This document shows positions 35,397-43,621 of a stretch of DNA of 64,000 nt, piece by piece. Source of the stretch: Arhodomonas sp052060015 (lineage in GTDB: Bacteria > Pseudomonadota > Gammaproteobacteria > Nitrococcales > Nitrococcaceae); the NCBI RefSeq assembly GCF_052060015.1, contig NZ_JBPODZ010000001.1, forward strand, positions 62,001-126,000, written 5' to 3'. Under the pieces are notes generated by a model. It ran no database searches, was not told where the DNA came from, and saw only the letters and a program-made list of their open reading frames with translations. The position numbers and the translations under genes are program-made. Each line of letters opens with the position of its first letter. Position 1 is the first letter of the stretch.

Positions 35397-36599
35397 GTGT
35401 CGACAGACAGCCCAATGATCCATCCCTGGACCGGCGAGTTCCGCAACGCCGTCCAGGAACGTCGCTTCCGCCGCCATGTTCGGCCGCGGGTGGTGCGTCA
35501 GCTGCGCGCATCACTGCACATCGCGGCACTGTTGTTCATGCTCTTCGGCATCGCCGACTACGCGTTGCTGGGGGCGGACTGGCGGCTCGCGGCGTTGATG
35601 ACGTTGCGCACCGTGGTCGCCGGCGTGTGCGTTGCGGTGGCGGACGCGGTGGTGCGGCGTCCCACCCGCGCGGAGAGCACCGTATTGGCGAACATCGCGG
35701 TGTTCGTCGCCCTCACCGCAGTGGTGCTCATCCTTCCCCTGCGCCCGGCGACCCTGGAGACCCAGCTCCCCGCCGCCATGGTGGTGACCATGGCCGTCTA
35801 CCTGTTCGTGCCCAACCGTGTGCCCTGGATGGTCGCGCAGAGCCTTTACCTCGCGGTCGGATTCTGCCTGACGGCCTGGGCGCGTGCGCCGATTGCGGTG
35901 GAGACGCTGCTCAGCCTCGTCCTACTGTTCATGCTGGTGAACACAGTGGGCTACGTCACCGCGTTGCGGCTGGCGTGGCTGGAGCGTGAGCAGTTCTCCG
36001 CACTCCGGGACCAGCGCCTCGCCAACCTGCGCCTGCGCCGGGAAGTGGCAGAGCGGCGCCAGCTGCAGGACAAGTTCACCCGCCTGGCCCAGGTGGATGA
36101 GCTCACCGGACTGAGCAACCGGCGCTACTTCTTCGAGCAGGCCGCCGGCATGCTCCGAAAGCGCCGTCACGGCGACCGTGGACCGGTGGTGTGCATGCTC
36201 GATGTCGATCACTTCAAGGCCATCAACGACGCGTACGGCCATGCCGCGGGGGACGCGGTGCTCACCGAGCTGGCCCGGCGCTGTCGTGAAGTGCTCCGGG
36301 AGCAGGATGTAATGGGCCGCCTCGGGGGCGAGGAATTCGTAGTGCTGCTGCCCCAGACGGATCGGGAAGGCGGCCTGCAGGTCGCCGAGCGCCTGCGTCG
36401 GGTGATTGAGGCCGAGCCCGTGGAAATTCCGGGGGGTTCCGAGCCGGCGGCGCTGACCGTGACCATCGGCGTCGCGGCCCTCGACGATGGCGAGGCCGAC
36501 GTGGACAAGGCCATCCTACGAGCCGACGAGGCCCTGTACCGCGGCAAGGCCGCGGGGCGTAACCGTGTAGTAGCCGATGCGGCCCTCGTCCCTGCGTGA
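35397..36599 (+). CDS. Membrane-bound diguanylate cyclase (GGDEF)
   Basis: 400 residues. Five or six membrane helices occupy ~38-190 (IAALLFMLFGIADYALLG, FVALTAVVLILPL and others), followed by a short coiled linker (LRLRREVAERRQLQDKF). The GGDEF domain starts at DELTGLSNRRYF, with metal Asp in MLDVDHFKAIND and active site GRLGGEEFVVLLPQ. The inhibitory I-site RxxD (REQD) lies five residues before GGEEF. It should make cyclic-di-GMP with feedback control. The start may be GTG 35397 or ATG 35415. Confidence 0.9.
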   Translation: MSTDSPMIHPWTGEFRNAVQERRFRRHVRPRVVRQLRASLHIAALLFMLFGIADYALLGADWRLAALMTLRTVVAGVCVAVADAVVRRPTRAESTVLANIAVFVALTAVVLILPLRPATLETQLPAAMVVTMAVYLFVPNRVPWMVAQSLYLAVGFCLTAWARAPIAVETLLSLVLLFMLVNTVGYVTALRLAWLEREQFSALRDQRLANLRLRREVAERRQLQDKFTRLAQVDELTGLSNRRYFFEQAAGMLRKRRHGDRGPVVCMLDVDHFKAINDAYGHAAGDAVLTELARRCREVLREQDVMGRLGGEEFVVLLPQTDREGGLQVAERLRRVIEAEPVEIPGGSEPAALTVTIGVAALDDGEADVDKAILRADEALYRGKAAGRNRVVADAALVPA

Positions 36600-36612
36600 T
36601 CGGGGACGGGGC

Positions 36613-36635
36613 ATTCGCCTGAGGCAGGCTCCTAC
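36613..36635. repeat. REP half-element at the galE 3' end
   Basis: ATTCGCCTGAGGCAGGCTCCTAC; on the minus strand its GTAGGAGCC begins with the galE TAG stop codon. Confidence 0.6.
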
Positions 36636-37660
36636 ATGTTGCGGTAGCCGTTGGGGTTGCGCTGCTGCCACCGCCAGGCATCGGCCATCATTCGCGCGAT
36701 GCCGAGCTCCGCGGCCCAACCGAGCTCCTGCCGAGCCCGGGAGGGATCGGTCCAGCACTCGGCCACGTCCCCTGGCCGGCGCGGGGCGATGGTATAGGGG
36801 ATCCGCCGCCCGGAGGCCCGTTCGAAGGCCTCGACCACCTCGAGGACGGAGTAGCCGCGGCCGGTGCCCAGGTTCCACACGCCTACACCCCGGCGCTCCC
36901 GGAGCACCTCCAGGGCCGCGAGATGGCCGTGCACCAGGTCCTGCACGTGGATGTAATCGCGCACCCCGGTGCCGTCCCGCGTGGGGTAGTCGTCGCCGAA
37001 GACCTGCAGCCGCTCACGCCGGCCCACCGCCACCTGGGTGATGAAGGGCACCAGGTTGTTGGGAATACCGAGTGGGTCCTCGCCGATCTCGCCGCTGGGA
37101 TGGGCCCCCACGGGGTTGAAGTAGCGCAGCAGCGCCACGGACCACTCGTCGTCCGACGCCGCCAGGTCGGTGAGGACCTGCTCGACCATGAGCTTGGAGC
37201 GGCCGTAGGGATTGGAGGGTGTCCCGGCCGGTAGCCCCTCGTGTAGGGGCATCTCCGCCACTTCGCCGTAGACCGTCGCCGAGGAGGAGAAGACGACCCG
37301 CTTGACGCCCGCCGCGGCCATCGCCTGACACAGCGTCACCGTGCCGCCGACGTTGTGCTCGTAGTAGGCGAGCGGGTTGGCCACGCTTTCGCCTACCGCC
37401 TTGAGCCCGGCGAAGTGGAGCACGTCGGCGATGGCATGCTCGTGAAAGAGCCGGTCCAGTAGGGGGCGATCGCGGATGTCGCCTTCCACGCACCGCGGTG
37501 CTCGTCCCGCCAGCCGCGCCACCCGTTCCAGGGCCACCGGGGAGCTGTTGGCGAAGTTGTCCAGCACCACCACCTCGTGGCCGGCCTCCAGCAGCGCCAG
37601 CACCATGTGCGAACCGATATAGCCGGCGCCGCCGGTTACCAGCACCATGCCGTCGTTCAT
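36632..37660 (-). CDS. galE: UDP-glucose 4-epimerase
   Basis: 342 residues from the ATG at 37660 (GGAGCAAGGGA upstream). NAD site VLVTGGAGYIGSHMVLALL; catalytic pair in SSSATVYGE and NPYGRSKLMVE (YxxxK); LRYFNPVGAHPSGEIGEDP and DYIHVQDLVHGHLAAL are GalE-specific. Interconverts UDP-glucose and UDP-galactose, supplying sugars for polysaccharides such as the EPS locus further on. The stop lies in a REP head. Confidence 0.94.
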   Translation of the reverse strand: MNDGMVLVTGGAGYIGSHMVLALLEAGHEVVVLDNFANSSPVALERVARLAGRAPRCVEGDIRDRPLLDRLFHEHAIADVLHFAGLKAVGESVANPLAYYEHNVGGTVTLCQAMAAAGVKRVVFSSSATVYGEVAEMPLHEGLPAGTPSNPYGRSKLMVEQVLTDLAASDDEWSVALLRYFNPVGAHPSGEIGEDPLGIPNNLVPFITQVAVGRRERLQVFGDDYPTRDGTGVRDYIHVQDLVHGHLAALEVLRERRGVGVWNLGTGRGYSVLEVVEAFERASGRRIPYTIAPRRPGDVAECWTDPSRARQELGWAAELGIARMMADAWRWQQRNPNGYRNM

Positions 37661-38004
37661 TCCCTTGCTCCGTTTCGATACATTCTCGCCCGAGCCGCGA
37701 ACGCCGACCGGTGATAAGAGCCTGCCCACGGGCAACCCTCGCGCGCAAGGCGCGCCCCTACGCCTAGCTGGTTCGCCGGCTTGGCGATCAGCGAAACGAC
37801 ATTGTCACCCATTGCTCTGAAGCTCCATTGCGGCCCATCGACCGGAAAGCACGACATACTGGAGTGCCGCTGTGACGGATTTCGAGACGGGCACTCGTCT
37901 GCGGCGTTTTGCGCTATAAGGCAGTACGCCCAGTCGCGTATTATTCCCGTGTAGCTACGCGGTTCGCGCGAAGATTCATTCTCACCCGGTCAAGGAGGAC
38001 CGCC
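37661..38004. other. Intergenic gap, no gene seen
   Basis: 344 bp between divergent genes. A decayed REP pair (GAGCCTGCCCACGGGC ... GGCGCGCCCCTAC) occupies about 37708-37761. The remainder, including an AT-richer stretch around 37910-37980 that probably carries the promoter of the downstream hydrolase, shows no clear motif to me. Confidence 0.5.
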
Positions 38005-39363
38005 ATGCCAACGGACCCATACCCGCGGCTCATCCACCACGGTGGCGCCGAGGGCGTCACCGGTAGTTGCCACCAACTCTATGCCGACCCCGAGCACTCG
38101 CTGCTTGTGGACTGCGGCCTGTTCCAGGGCCGGGATGCCGCTGATGACCCCTTCGAGCAGCTCACCGTGGGGTTCGACGTCGACACCGTCGCCGCGCTGG
38201 TGGTCACCCACGTCCACATCGACCATATCGGCCGGCTCCCCTACCTCCTCGCTGCCGGCTATCGCGGGCCCATCCTCTGCTCACGACCGTCCGCGGAGTT
38301 GCTGCCGCTGATGATCGAGGATGCCCTGAAGATCGGTTTCACCCGGGATGGCGCCCTCATAGAGCGCTTCCTCGAGCAGGTGGACCGCCAACTCGTGCCG
38401 TTGAAATACGGCTCCTGGCATCGGGTGGTGGACACGCGCGGGCTCGGGGTGCGGGTGCGCCTGGAGCGGGCCGGCCATATCCTCGGTTCCGCCTACGTCA
38501 AGGTGGGCGTCCACCAGCGCGACAGTGGCCGCCGGCACCGCGTCGTCTTCTCCGGCGACTTGGGCCCGCGGGACGCCACGCTGCTGCGCCCGCCCCGCTC
38601 GCCGCACCACGCGGACCTGCTGGTGCTGGAATCCACCTACGGCGATCGCCGCCACGACAACCGCGCCGGCCGCCAGGAGGCCCTGCGGCGGGCCGTCGAG
38701 CGGGCCATCGCCGATGGTGGCACCGTCGTCATCCCCGCCTTCAGCATCGGCCGCACCCAGGAGCTACTCTATGAGCTCGAGGACATCCGCCACCACCACC
38801 GCGGTCGCTGGTCGGAGCTCGAGATCATCGTGGACTCGCCCCTGGCCGCGCGCTTCACCCGCGTCTACCGGCGCCTGCGCGATCACTGGAACCGCGAGGC
38901 ACGACGCCGCCTGCGAAGGGGCCGTCATCCGCTGGCCTTCGATACCCTCTACACCGTCGACGGCCACGACGAGCACGAGCGCACCGTCGCCTACCTGGCC
39001 AGGACCGGCCGTCCCGCCGTGGTCCTCGCCGCCAGCGGCATGGCCGCCGGCGGGCGGGTGGTGGACTACCTCAAGGCGATGCTCGGCGACCCGCGCCACC
39101 AGGTGCTCTTCGTCGGTTACCAGGCCGAGGGCACCCCCGGCCGGGACATCCAGCGCTACGGCCCCGACGGCGGCTGGGTGGAGCTCGACGGTGAGCGCTA
39201 CGACATCCGCGCCGGCGTGGCCACCATCAGCGGCTACTCCGCCCACGCCGACCGCGACGACCTCATCCGCTTCGTCCGGCGTATGAAGCGCCCGCCCGGC
39301 GAGATTCGCATCGTCCACGGCGAGCCCCAGGCTCGGGCCGCGCTGGGGGAAGCGCTGACCTAG
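38005..39363 (+). CDS. MBL-fold hydrolase with beta-CASP and RNA-specificity domains
   Basis: 452 residues from the ATG at 38005 after AAGGAGG. Metallo-beta-lactamase motifs: LLVDCGLFQG, THVHIDHIGRLPYL (HxHxDH), AGHILGSAYV and FSGDLGPRD. The beta-CASP part carries VVIPAFSIGRTQELLYEL and VVLAASGMAAGGRVVDYL; the C-terminal RNA-specificity segment has ATISGYSAHADRDDLIRF and IVHGEPQARAAL. This layout is shared with CPSF73-type and YsnE-like nucleases, so an RNA-processing role is likely but unproven. Confidence 0.88.
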   Translation: MPTDPYPRLIHHGGAEGVTGSCHQLYADPEHSLLVDCGLFQGRDAADDPFEQLTVGFDVDTVAALVVTHVHIDHIGRLPYLLAAGYRGPILCSRPSAELLPLMIEDALKIGFTRDGALIERFLEQVDRQLVPLKYGSWHRVVDTRGLGVRVRLERAGHILGSAYVKVGVHQRDSGRRHRVVFSGDLGPRDATLLRPPRSPHHADLLVLESTYGDRRHDNRAGRQEALRRAVERAIADGGTVVIPAFSIGRTQELLYELEDIRHHHRGRWSELEIIVDSPLAARFTRVYRRLRDHWNREARRRLRRGRHPLAFDTLYTVDGHDEHERTVAYLARTGRPAVVLAASGMAAGGRVVDYLKAMLGDPRHQVLFVGYQAEGTPGRDIQRYGPDGGWVELDGERYDIRAGVATISGYSAHADRDDLIRFVRRMKRPPGEIRIVHGEPQARAALGEALT

Positions 39364-39443
39364 TCGGATTCCGGTAGAACCGCTTCCACGCCCGGGGAGG
39401 GGCGTGCGGCGAGCCACCACGCAATAATTGCGCGGGGGGCGAA

Positions 39444-39468
39444 GTTCGCCTGCGAGGCAGGCTCCTGC
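39444..39468. repeat. REP half-element
   Basis: GTTCGCCTGCGAGGCAGGCTCCTGC, a copy of the GCCTGC-x-GGCAGGC half with the terminal CTAC mutated. It lies in the 150-bp gap before the LysR gene. Confidence 0.55.
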
Positions 39469-39513
39469 GTGGCCGTGCGATGATGGGCGACCATGGTGCG
39501 CGGGAGGGGTGGG

Positions 39514-40422
39514 ATGCCCAACGAAGACAAGCTCTTCGCGATGAACTGGAACGACGTCAAGTTCTTCGTGGCGCTGGCGCGCCACGGGAGGCTGACGCGG
39601 GCCGCGAAGGCGCTCGGCACCACCCACGTCACGGTGGCCAACCGCATCGCCGCCCTGGAGGAGGCCCTGGAGCTGCAGCTGGTGCGTCAGAGCGGCCGGG
39701 GCTTCGAGCTCACCAAGGCCGGCGCGGAGTTCTTCCGCTATGCCGAAGAGCTCGAGCGCCAGCTGATCCTGGGCCTGGAGGGCTCGGAGCGCGACGTCCG
39801 CGTCCGGCCCAAGGTCCGCGTGGGGGTCACCGAGGGCCTGGGGGACAACTACCTCTCGCCGCGCATCGCCGCCTGGATGCGCGGCCACGCCCTGGACGTG
39901 GACTTCATCTCCCTGCCCAAGTCCACCAGCGTCACCAGCCGCGAGGCGGACATCAGCATCACCCTGGAGCAGCCCCAGGGGGAGTACGTCATCCGCCGGG
40001 TGCTCACCGAATACCTCCTCGGCATCTACGCGAGCCGCCGCTACCTGGATGCCCACGGCCCCATCACCAGCCGCGCGGAGCTGGAGATGCACCCCTGGAT
40101 CGGCTACATCGAGACCATGCTCTTCGCCGAGGAGCTGAAGTACCACTACGAGATCTCCTCCGAGCTCAACTTCATCTTCCAGAGCACCAGCATCCGGGCC
40201 CAGCAGCAGGCGGCGCGGGAGGGCCTGGGCCTGTCGATCCTCCCGAACTACATGGCCAAGGACGACCCCAGACTGGTGCGGGTGCTCCCGGAGGTGGAGT
40301 TTGTGCGCCACTACTGGATCTCCACCAACCGCGACCTGCACCGTTTCGAGGCGGTGAGCCTGGTCTGGGATTTCATCATTACACAATGCGCCGCGGACCA
40401 GGGGTTGCTGTTCCGCGGCTAG
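39514..40422 (+). CDS. LysR-family transcriptional regulator
   Basis: 302 residues from the ATG at 39514 (GGGAGGGG upstream). The N-terminal HTH is FFVALARHGRLTRAAKALG followed by THVTVANRIAALEEAL. The rest is a periplasmic-binding-like effector domain. Same strand as, and 129 bp before, the amide-utilisation genes, so it probably controls them; ligand unknown. A palindrome lies just after its stop. Confidence 0.88.
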   Translation: MPNEDKLFAMNWNDVKFFVALARHGRLTRAAKALGTTHVTVANRIAALEEALELQLVRQSGRGFELTKAGAEFFRYAEELERQLILGLEGSERDVRVRPKVRVGVTEGLGDNYLSPRIAAWMRGHALDVDFISLPKSTSVTSREADISITLEQPQGEYVIRRVLTEYLLGIYASRRYLDAHGPITSRAELEMHPWIGYIETMLFAEELKYHYEISSELNFIFQSTSIRAQQQAAREGLGLSILPNYMAKDDPRLVRVLPEVEFVRHYWISTNRDLHRFEAVSLVWDFIITQCAADQGLLFRG

Positions 40423-40439
40423 GCCCTTTCACGTCGCGT

Positions 40440-40455
40440 TGTAAGCCGGCTTACA
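40440..40455. promoter_or_regulatory. Perfect 16-bp palindrome upstream of the amide operon
   Basis: TGTAAGCCGGCTTACA, 18 bp after the LysR stop and ~97 bp before the nitrilase-family start. It contains a T-N11-A-like spacing, but its perfect symmetry could also fit another dimeric regulator. A further TGTAAC lies 7 bp downstream. Confidence 0.45.
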
Positions 40456-40551
40456 TCGGGTGTAACGTTTCTGGCATTCCGCCAGCCCCGGGAAGGCGCT
40501 AGCTTGCGGTGAGTAACAGTCCTCAATCTCGCAACGCGCAACGGGTGGGTG

Positions 40552-41403
40552 ATGCAGCAGGATTTTCTGGCGTCTGTCGTCCAGCACGAACCCGGGGATC
40601 TCGACCGGCGCCAGCACAACGTCGAGTACATCCTCTCGCGGTTCCACGAGCTCGCCGACCAGGGCAGCCGGCTCGTGGTCTTCCCGGAGGTGGGCATCAC
40701 CAGCTTCTTTCGCCATGAGGCCGGCGGGCTGCGCCGCTACTGGGAGGAAGGCACCATCGTGTTGGACGGCCCGGAGCTGGCGGCCATCGTGGCCGCCGCC
40801 CGGGATCTCGACGCCTACACCGTGGTCGGCTTCGCCGAGCGGACCCCGGTCACCGGTATCATCCACAACAGCGCCGCCCTGATCGGCCCGGAGGGCATCG
40901 TCGGGGTCACCCGCAAGCTCCACATGCCGGGCATCGAGAAGCTCTACTACACCCCCGGCGAGGGCGTGGAGGTCTTCGACTGCCCGCTTGGCCGCGTGGG
41001 CATCGCCATCTGCTACGACTCCATGTTCCCCGAGTATTTCAAGGCCCTCTCCGACCAGGGCGTGGACATCGTGATCATCACTGGCTCGATCTGGGCCGGT
41101 GGCGAGAAGGGCGGCGTCGGCGTGGAGAGCCTCAAGCGCGAGTACTGGTCGGCCCTGCCCATGGTCACCGCCATCCAGAACCAGGCGTTCGTGGTGGCCT
41201 GCAACGCCTGCGGGCGGCTGGACATGGGCAGCCGCGCAGGCACCTGGGAGCGGCTTGGCCTGAGCCAGATCGCCGCGCCCACCGGCCGGCGCCTGGCCCG
41301 GGCCGGTGAAACGGAGGAGGAGGTGATCAGCGCAACGCTCACCACGCAGGAGTTGGTGGAGGCACGGACGAGCTACCGTTTCCTCGCCGACCGCCTGCTG
41401 TGA
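40552..41403 (+). CDS. Carbon-nitrogen hydrolase (nitrilase superfamily)
   Basis: 283 residues. Catalytic triad: Glu in VVFPEVGITSF (~46), Lys in GVTRKLHMPG (~121), Cys in GIAICYDSMFPEYF (~155). This class hydrolyses amides, carbamoyl compounds or nitriles. First gene of the presumed operon; the start is ATG 40552, with a GTG directly before it as an alternative. With the transporter and AtzE-like amidase it suggests stepwise removal of nitrogen from a small amide or ureide. Substrate unknown. Confidence 0.9.
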   Translation: MQQDFLASVVQHEPGDLDRRQHNVEYILSRFHELADQGSRLVVFPEVGITSFFRHEAGGLRRYWEEGTIVLDGPELAAIVAAARDLDAYTVVGFAERTPVTGIIHNSAALIGPEGIVGVTRKLHMPGIEKLYYTPGEGVEVFDCPLGRVGIAICYDSMFPEYFKALSDQGVDIVIITGSIWAGGEKGGVGVESLKREYWSALPMVTAIQNQAFVVACNACGRLDMGSRAGTWERLGLSQIAAPTGRRLARAGETEEEVISATLTTQELVEARTSYRFLADRLL

Positions 41404-41449
41404 GCGGCGTGCTGACACCCGCGTGTTCCATCATCAAAGGAGAACGACT

Positions 41450-42676
41450 ATGAACCCTCTCAAACCCCGCACGGGGATGCTCAAGGGCGGCATCGCCGCG
41501 CTTTCGCTGCTCGTCGGCGGCGTCGTGCAGGCCCAGGACAGCGTCACCATCGGCGCCATGCATGACCTCACCGGCGGCCTCAACATCTACGGCATCCAGC
41601 AGAGCCAGGCCCTGCACCTGGCGGTGAAAAAGCTCAACGAGGACGGCGGCGTCAACGGCCGCACCGTCGAGGTCGTCGAGTACGACACCCAGTCCGACGA
41701 CTCCAAGTACACCCAGTACGCCCGCACCCTCAACCTCCGCGACAACGTCGTTGCGATGTTCGGCGGCCTGGCGAGCTCCTCGCGGGAGGCGGTCCGGCCG
41801 GTGGCGCGCCAGAGCAAGGTGCCGTACTTCTACAGCGCGCTCTACGAGGGTGGTGTCTGCGACCGCTACACCTTCCTCACCGGCGTCACCCCCTCCCAGC
41901 AGCTCGGCGTGATGATGGAGTGGGCAGCGGAGAAGTACGGCGACCGCTTCTACGTGGTGGCCCCGGACTACAACTTCGGCACCATCTCCACCCACTGGGT
42001 CGAGCAGTACGCCGAGGAGATGGGCGGCGAGGTGGTGGGCACGGACTTCCTGCCCCTGTCCCAGAGCAACTTCTCCAGCACCCTGCAGAAGATCCAGAAC
42101 ACCGAGCCGGACGTCGTCGTGGCCCTGCCGGTGGGCGCCAGCCAGACCTCGTTCTACGAGCAGTTCGCCGCCTCGGGGATGAAGGAGAACATCGGTATCA
42201 TCTCCACCAACTACGGCTCCGGCAACCAGCAGGTGGTGGTCTCGCCGGAGGCCGGCGACGGCATCTACGCCTCCCAGAACTACTTCATGGTGGTGGATAC
42301 CGCCAAGAACGAGGAGTTCCTGGAGCTCTGGCGTGAGGAGTACGACGGCATCGACGAGCCCATCATCTCCGAGGCCAACGACACCTGGAACGCCGTGATG
42401 CTCTGGGCCGCCGCTGCGGAGGAGGCGGGCACCACCGAGGCCGAGGCGGTGATCGACGCCCTCGAGCAGGGCATCGCCATCGACAGCCCCGAGGGCCGGG
42501 TGCAGATGCTGCCCTCCCACCACCTCATGCACCAGGTCTATCTCGTGCGTGGCGACGACAACCACAGCTTCGAGGTCATCGAGCAGTTCGAGGACGTGAT
42601 GCCGAGCTACGAGCAGGACGTCTGCAACCTGGTGGACAACCCGGAGGTCTCCCAGCAGTTCACGCCGCAGGACTAG
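41450..42676 (+). CDS. ABC transporter substrate-binding protein, urea/amide type
   Basis: 408 residues from the ATG at 41450 (AAAGGAGA). Signal peptide 1-32 (IAALSLLVGGVVQAQ). The mature protein has the type I periplasmic fold of LivJ/AmiC/UrtA proteins: TIGAMHDLTGGLNIYGIQ, EYDTQSDDSKYTQYARTL, FGGLASSSREAVRP and NYGSGNQQVV. UrtA and FmdD-like members bind urea or short-chain amides. It delivers ligand to the permeases encoded next. Confidence 0.88.
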   Translation: MNPLKPRTGMLKGGIAALSLLVGGVVQAQDSVTIGAMHDLTGGLNIYGIQQSQALHLAVKKLNEDGGVNGRTVEVVEYDTQSDDSKYTQYARTLNLRDNVVAMFGGLASSSREAVRPVARQSKVPYFYSALYEGGVCDRYTFLTGVTPSQQLGVMMEWAAEKYGDRFYVVAPDYNFGTISTHWVEQYAEEMGGEVVGTDFLPLSQSNFSSTLQKIQNTEPDVVVALPVGASQTSFYEQFAASGMKENIGIISTNYGSGNQQVVVSPEAGDGIYASQNYFMVVDTAKNEEFLELWREEYDGIDEPIISEANDTWNAVMLWAAAAEEAGTTEAEAVIDALEQGIAIDSPEGRVQMLPSHHLMHQVYLVRGDDNHSFEVIEQFEDVMPSYEQDVCNLVDNPEVSQQFTPQD

Positions 42677-42688
42677 GCGGCACGAGCG

Positions 42689-42722
42689 GCGGCCGCGGCG
42701 CGGGTAACCCGGCCGCGGCCGC
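42689..42722 (+). terminator. Strong GC hairpin between binding protein and permease
   Basis: GCGGCCGCGG at 42689-42698 pairs perfectly with CCGCGGCCGC at 42713-42722; an inner CGGG-TAA-CCCG stem fills the loop. ATCGTTTC follows, a weak T tract. It would act as an mRNA-stabilising or partial-termination structure, leaving more binding protein than permease. Confidence 0.5.
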
Positions 42723-42754
42723 ATCGTTTCGGGCAAGCGCAAGGGGGTGCGCGC

Positions 42755-43621
42755 GTGGGATTCGATCAGCTGGCCTCAACGGCCCTGACGGCGATATTCA
42801 GCGTCAGCTTTCTGCTGATCGCGAGCGTGGGGCTCGCGGTCATATTCGGCATGATGGGCGTCATCAACCTCGCCCACGGCGAGTTCCTGATGATGGGCGC
42901 CTACGCCACGCTCATGGCCACCAAGGCGGGGATCCCGTTCCCGCTCGCCGTGGTGCTCGCCACGCTGGCGCTCGCGGTGTTCGGCGCCATCGTCGAGAAG
43001 GCGATCATCCAGTTCCTCTACGGGCGATTGTTCGACACCCTGCTCGCCACCTGGGGCCTCGGGATGATCCTCTATCAAAGCGCCATCCTGGTCTTCGGCG
43101 CCTCCACCTCGGGCATCGGCCTGCCCATGGGCTCGTTCAGCGTGGGCCGCTACTCCATGCCGGTGTATTACCTCTTCCTCACCGCCGCGACGGTGGTGAT
43201 CTTCGCCGCGGTGTATCTCATCTTCGTGAAGACCCGCTATGGCATCATGGCCCGGGCGGCGATCCAGAACCCCTCCATGGCCGCCTCGGTGGGCATCGAG
43301 ACCAAGCGCATCAACACCATCACCTTCAGCCTGGGCGCGGCCCTGGCCGGGCTCGCCGGCGGGTTGCTGGTACCGGCCTTCCCCGCGACGCCGGACATGG
43401 GCCTGGCCTTCGTCTCCAAGGCCTTCCTGGCGGTGGTGGTGGCCGGGCCGCTGACGCTCACCGGCACCTTCGCCTCCATGGGCGGGCTCGGTGGGCTGTC
43501 CAGCCTGACCAGCAGCATCTACACCTCGGTGGCCGGTGACGTGGCCTTCTTCCTCGTCACCATCGTCATCCTGCGCTTCTTCCCCAGCGGTATCTCGAGG
43601 GGGTGGCGTGGCAAGCTCTGA
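42755..43621 (+). CDS. ABC transporter permease, LivH/UrtB-like
   Basis: 288 residues from a GTG at 42755. About eight helices; the signature GVINLAHGEFLMMGAYAT is near 35 and LGAALAGLAGGLLVPAFP near 200, both typical of branched-chain amino acid and urea permeases. It forms the channel with the permease part of the next protein. Overlaps that gene by 14 bp. Confidence 0.9.
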   Translation: MGFDQLASTALTAIFSVSFLLIASVGLAVIFGMMGVINLAHGEFLMMGAYATLMATKAGIPFPLAVVLATLALAVFGAIVEKAIIQFLYGRLFDTLLATWGLGMILYQSAILVFGASTSGIGLPMGSFSVGRYSMPVYYLFLTAATVVIFAAVYLIFVKTRYGIMARAAIQNPSMAASVGIETKRINTITFSLGAALAGLAGGLLVPAFPATPDMGLAFVSKAFLAVVVAGPLTLTGTFASMGGLGGLSSLTSSIYTSVAGDVAFFLVTIVILRFFPSGISRGWRGKL

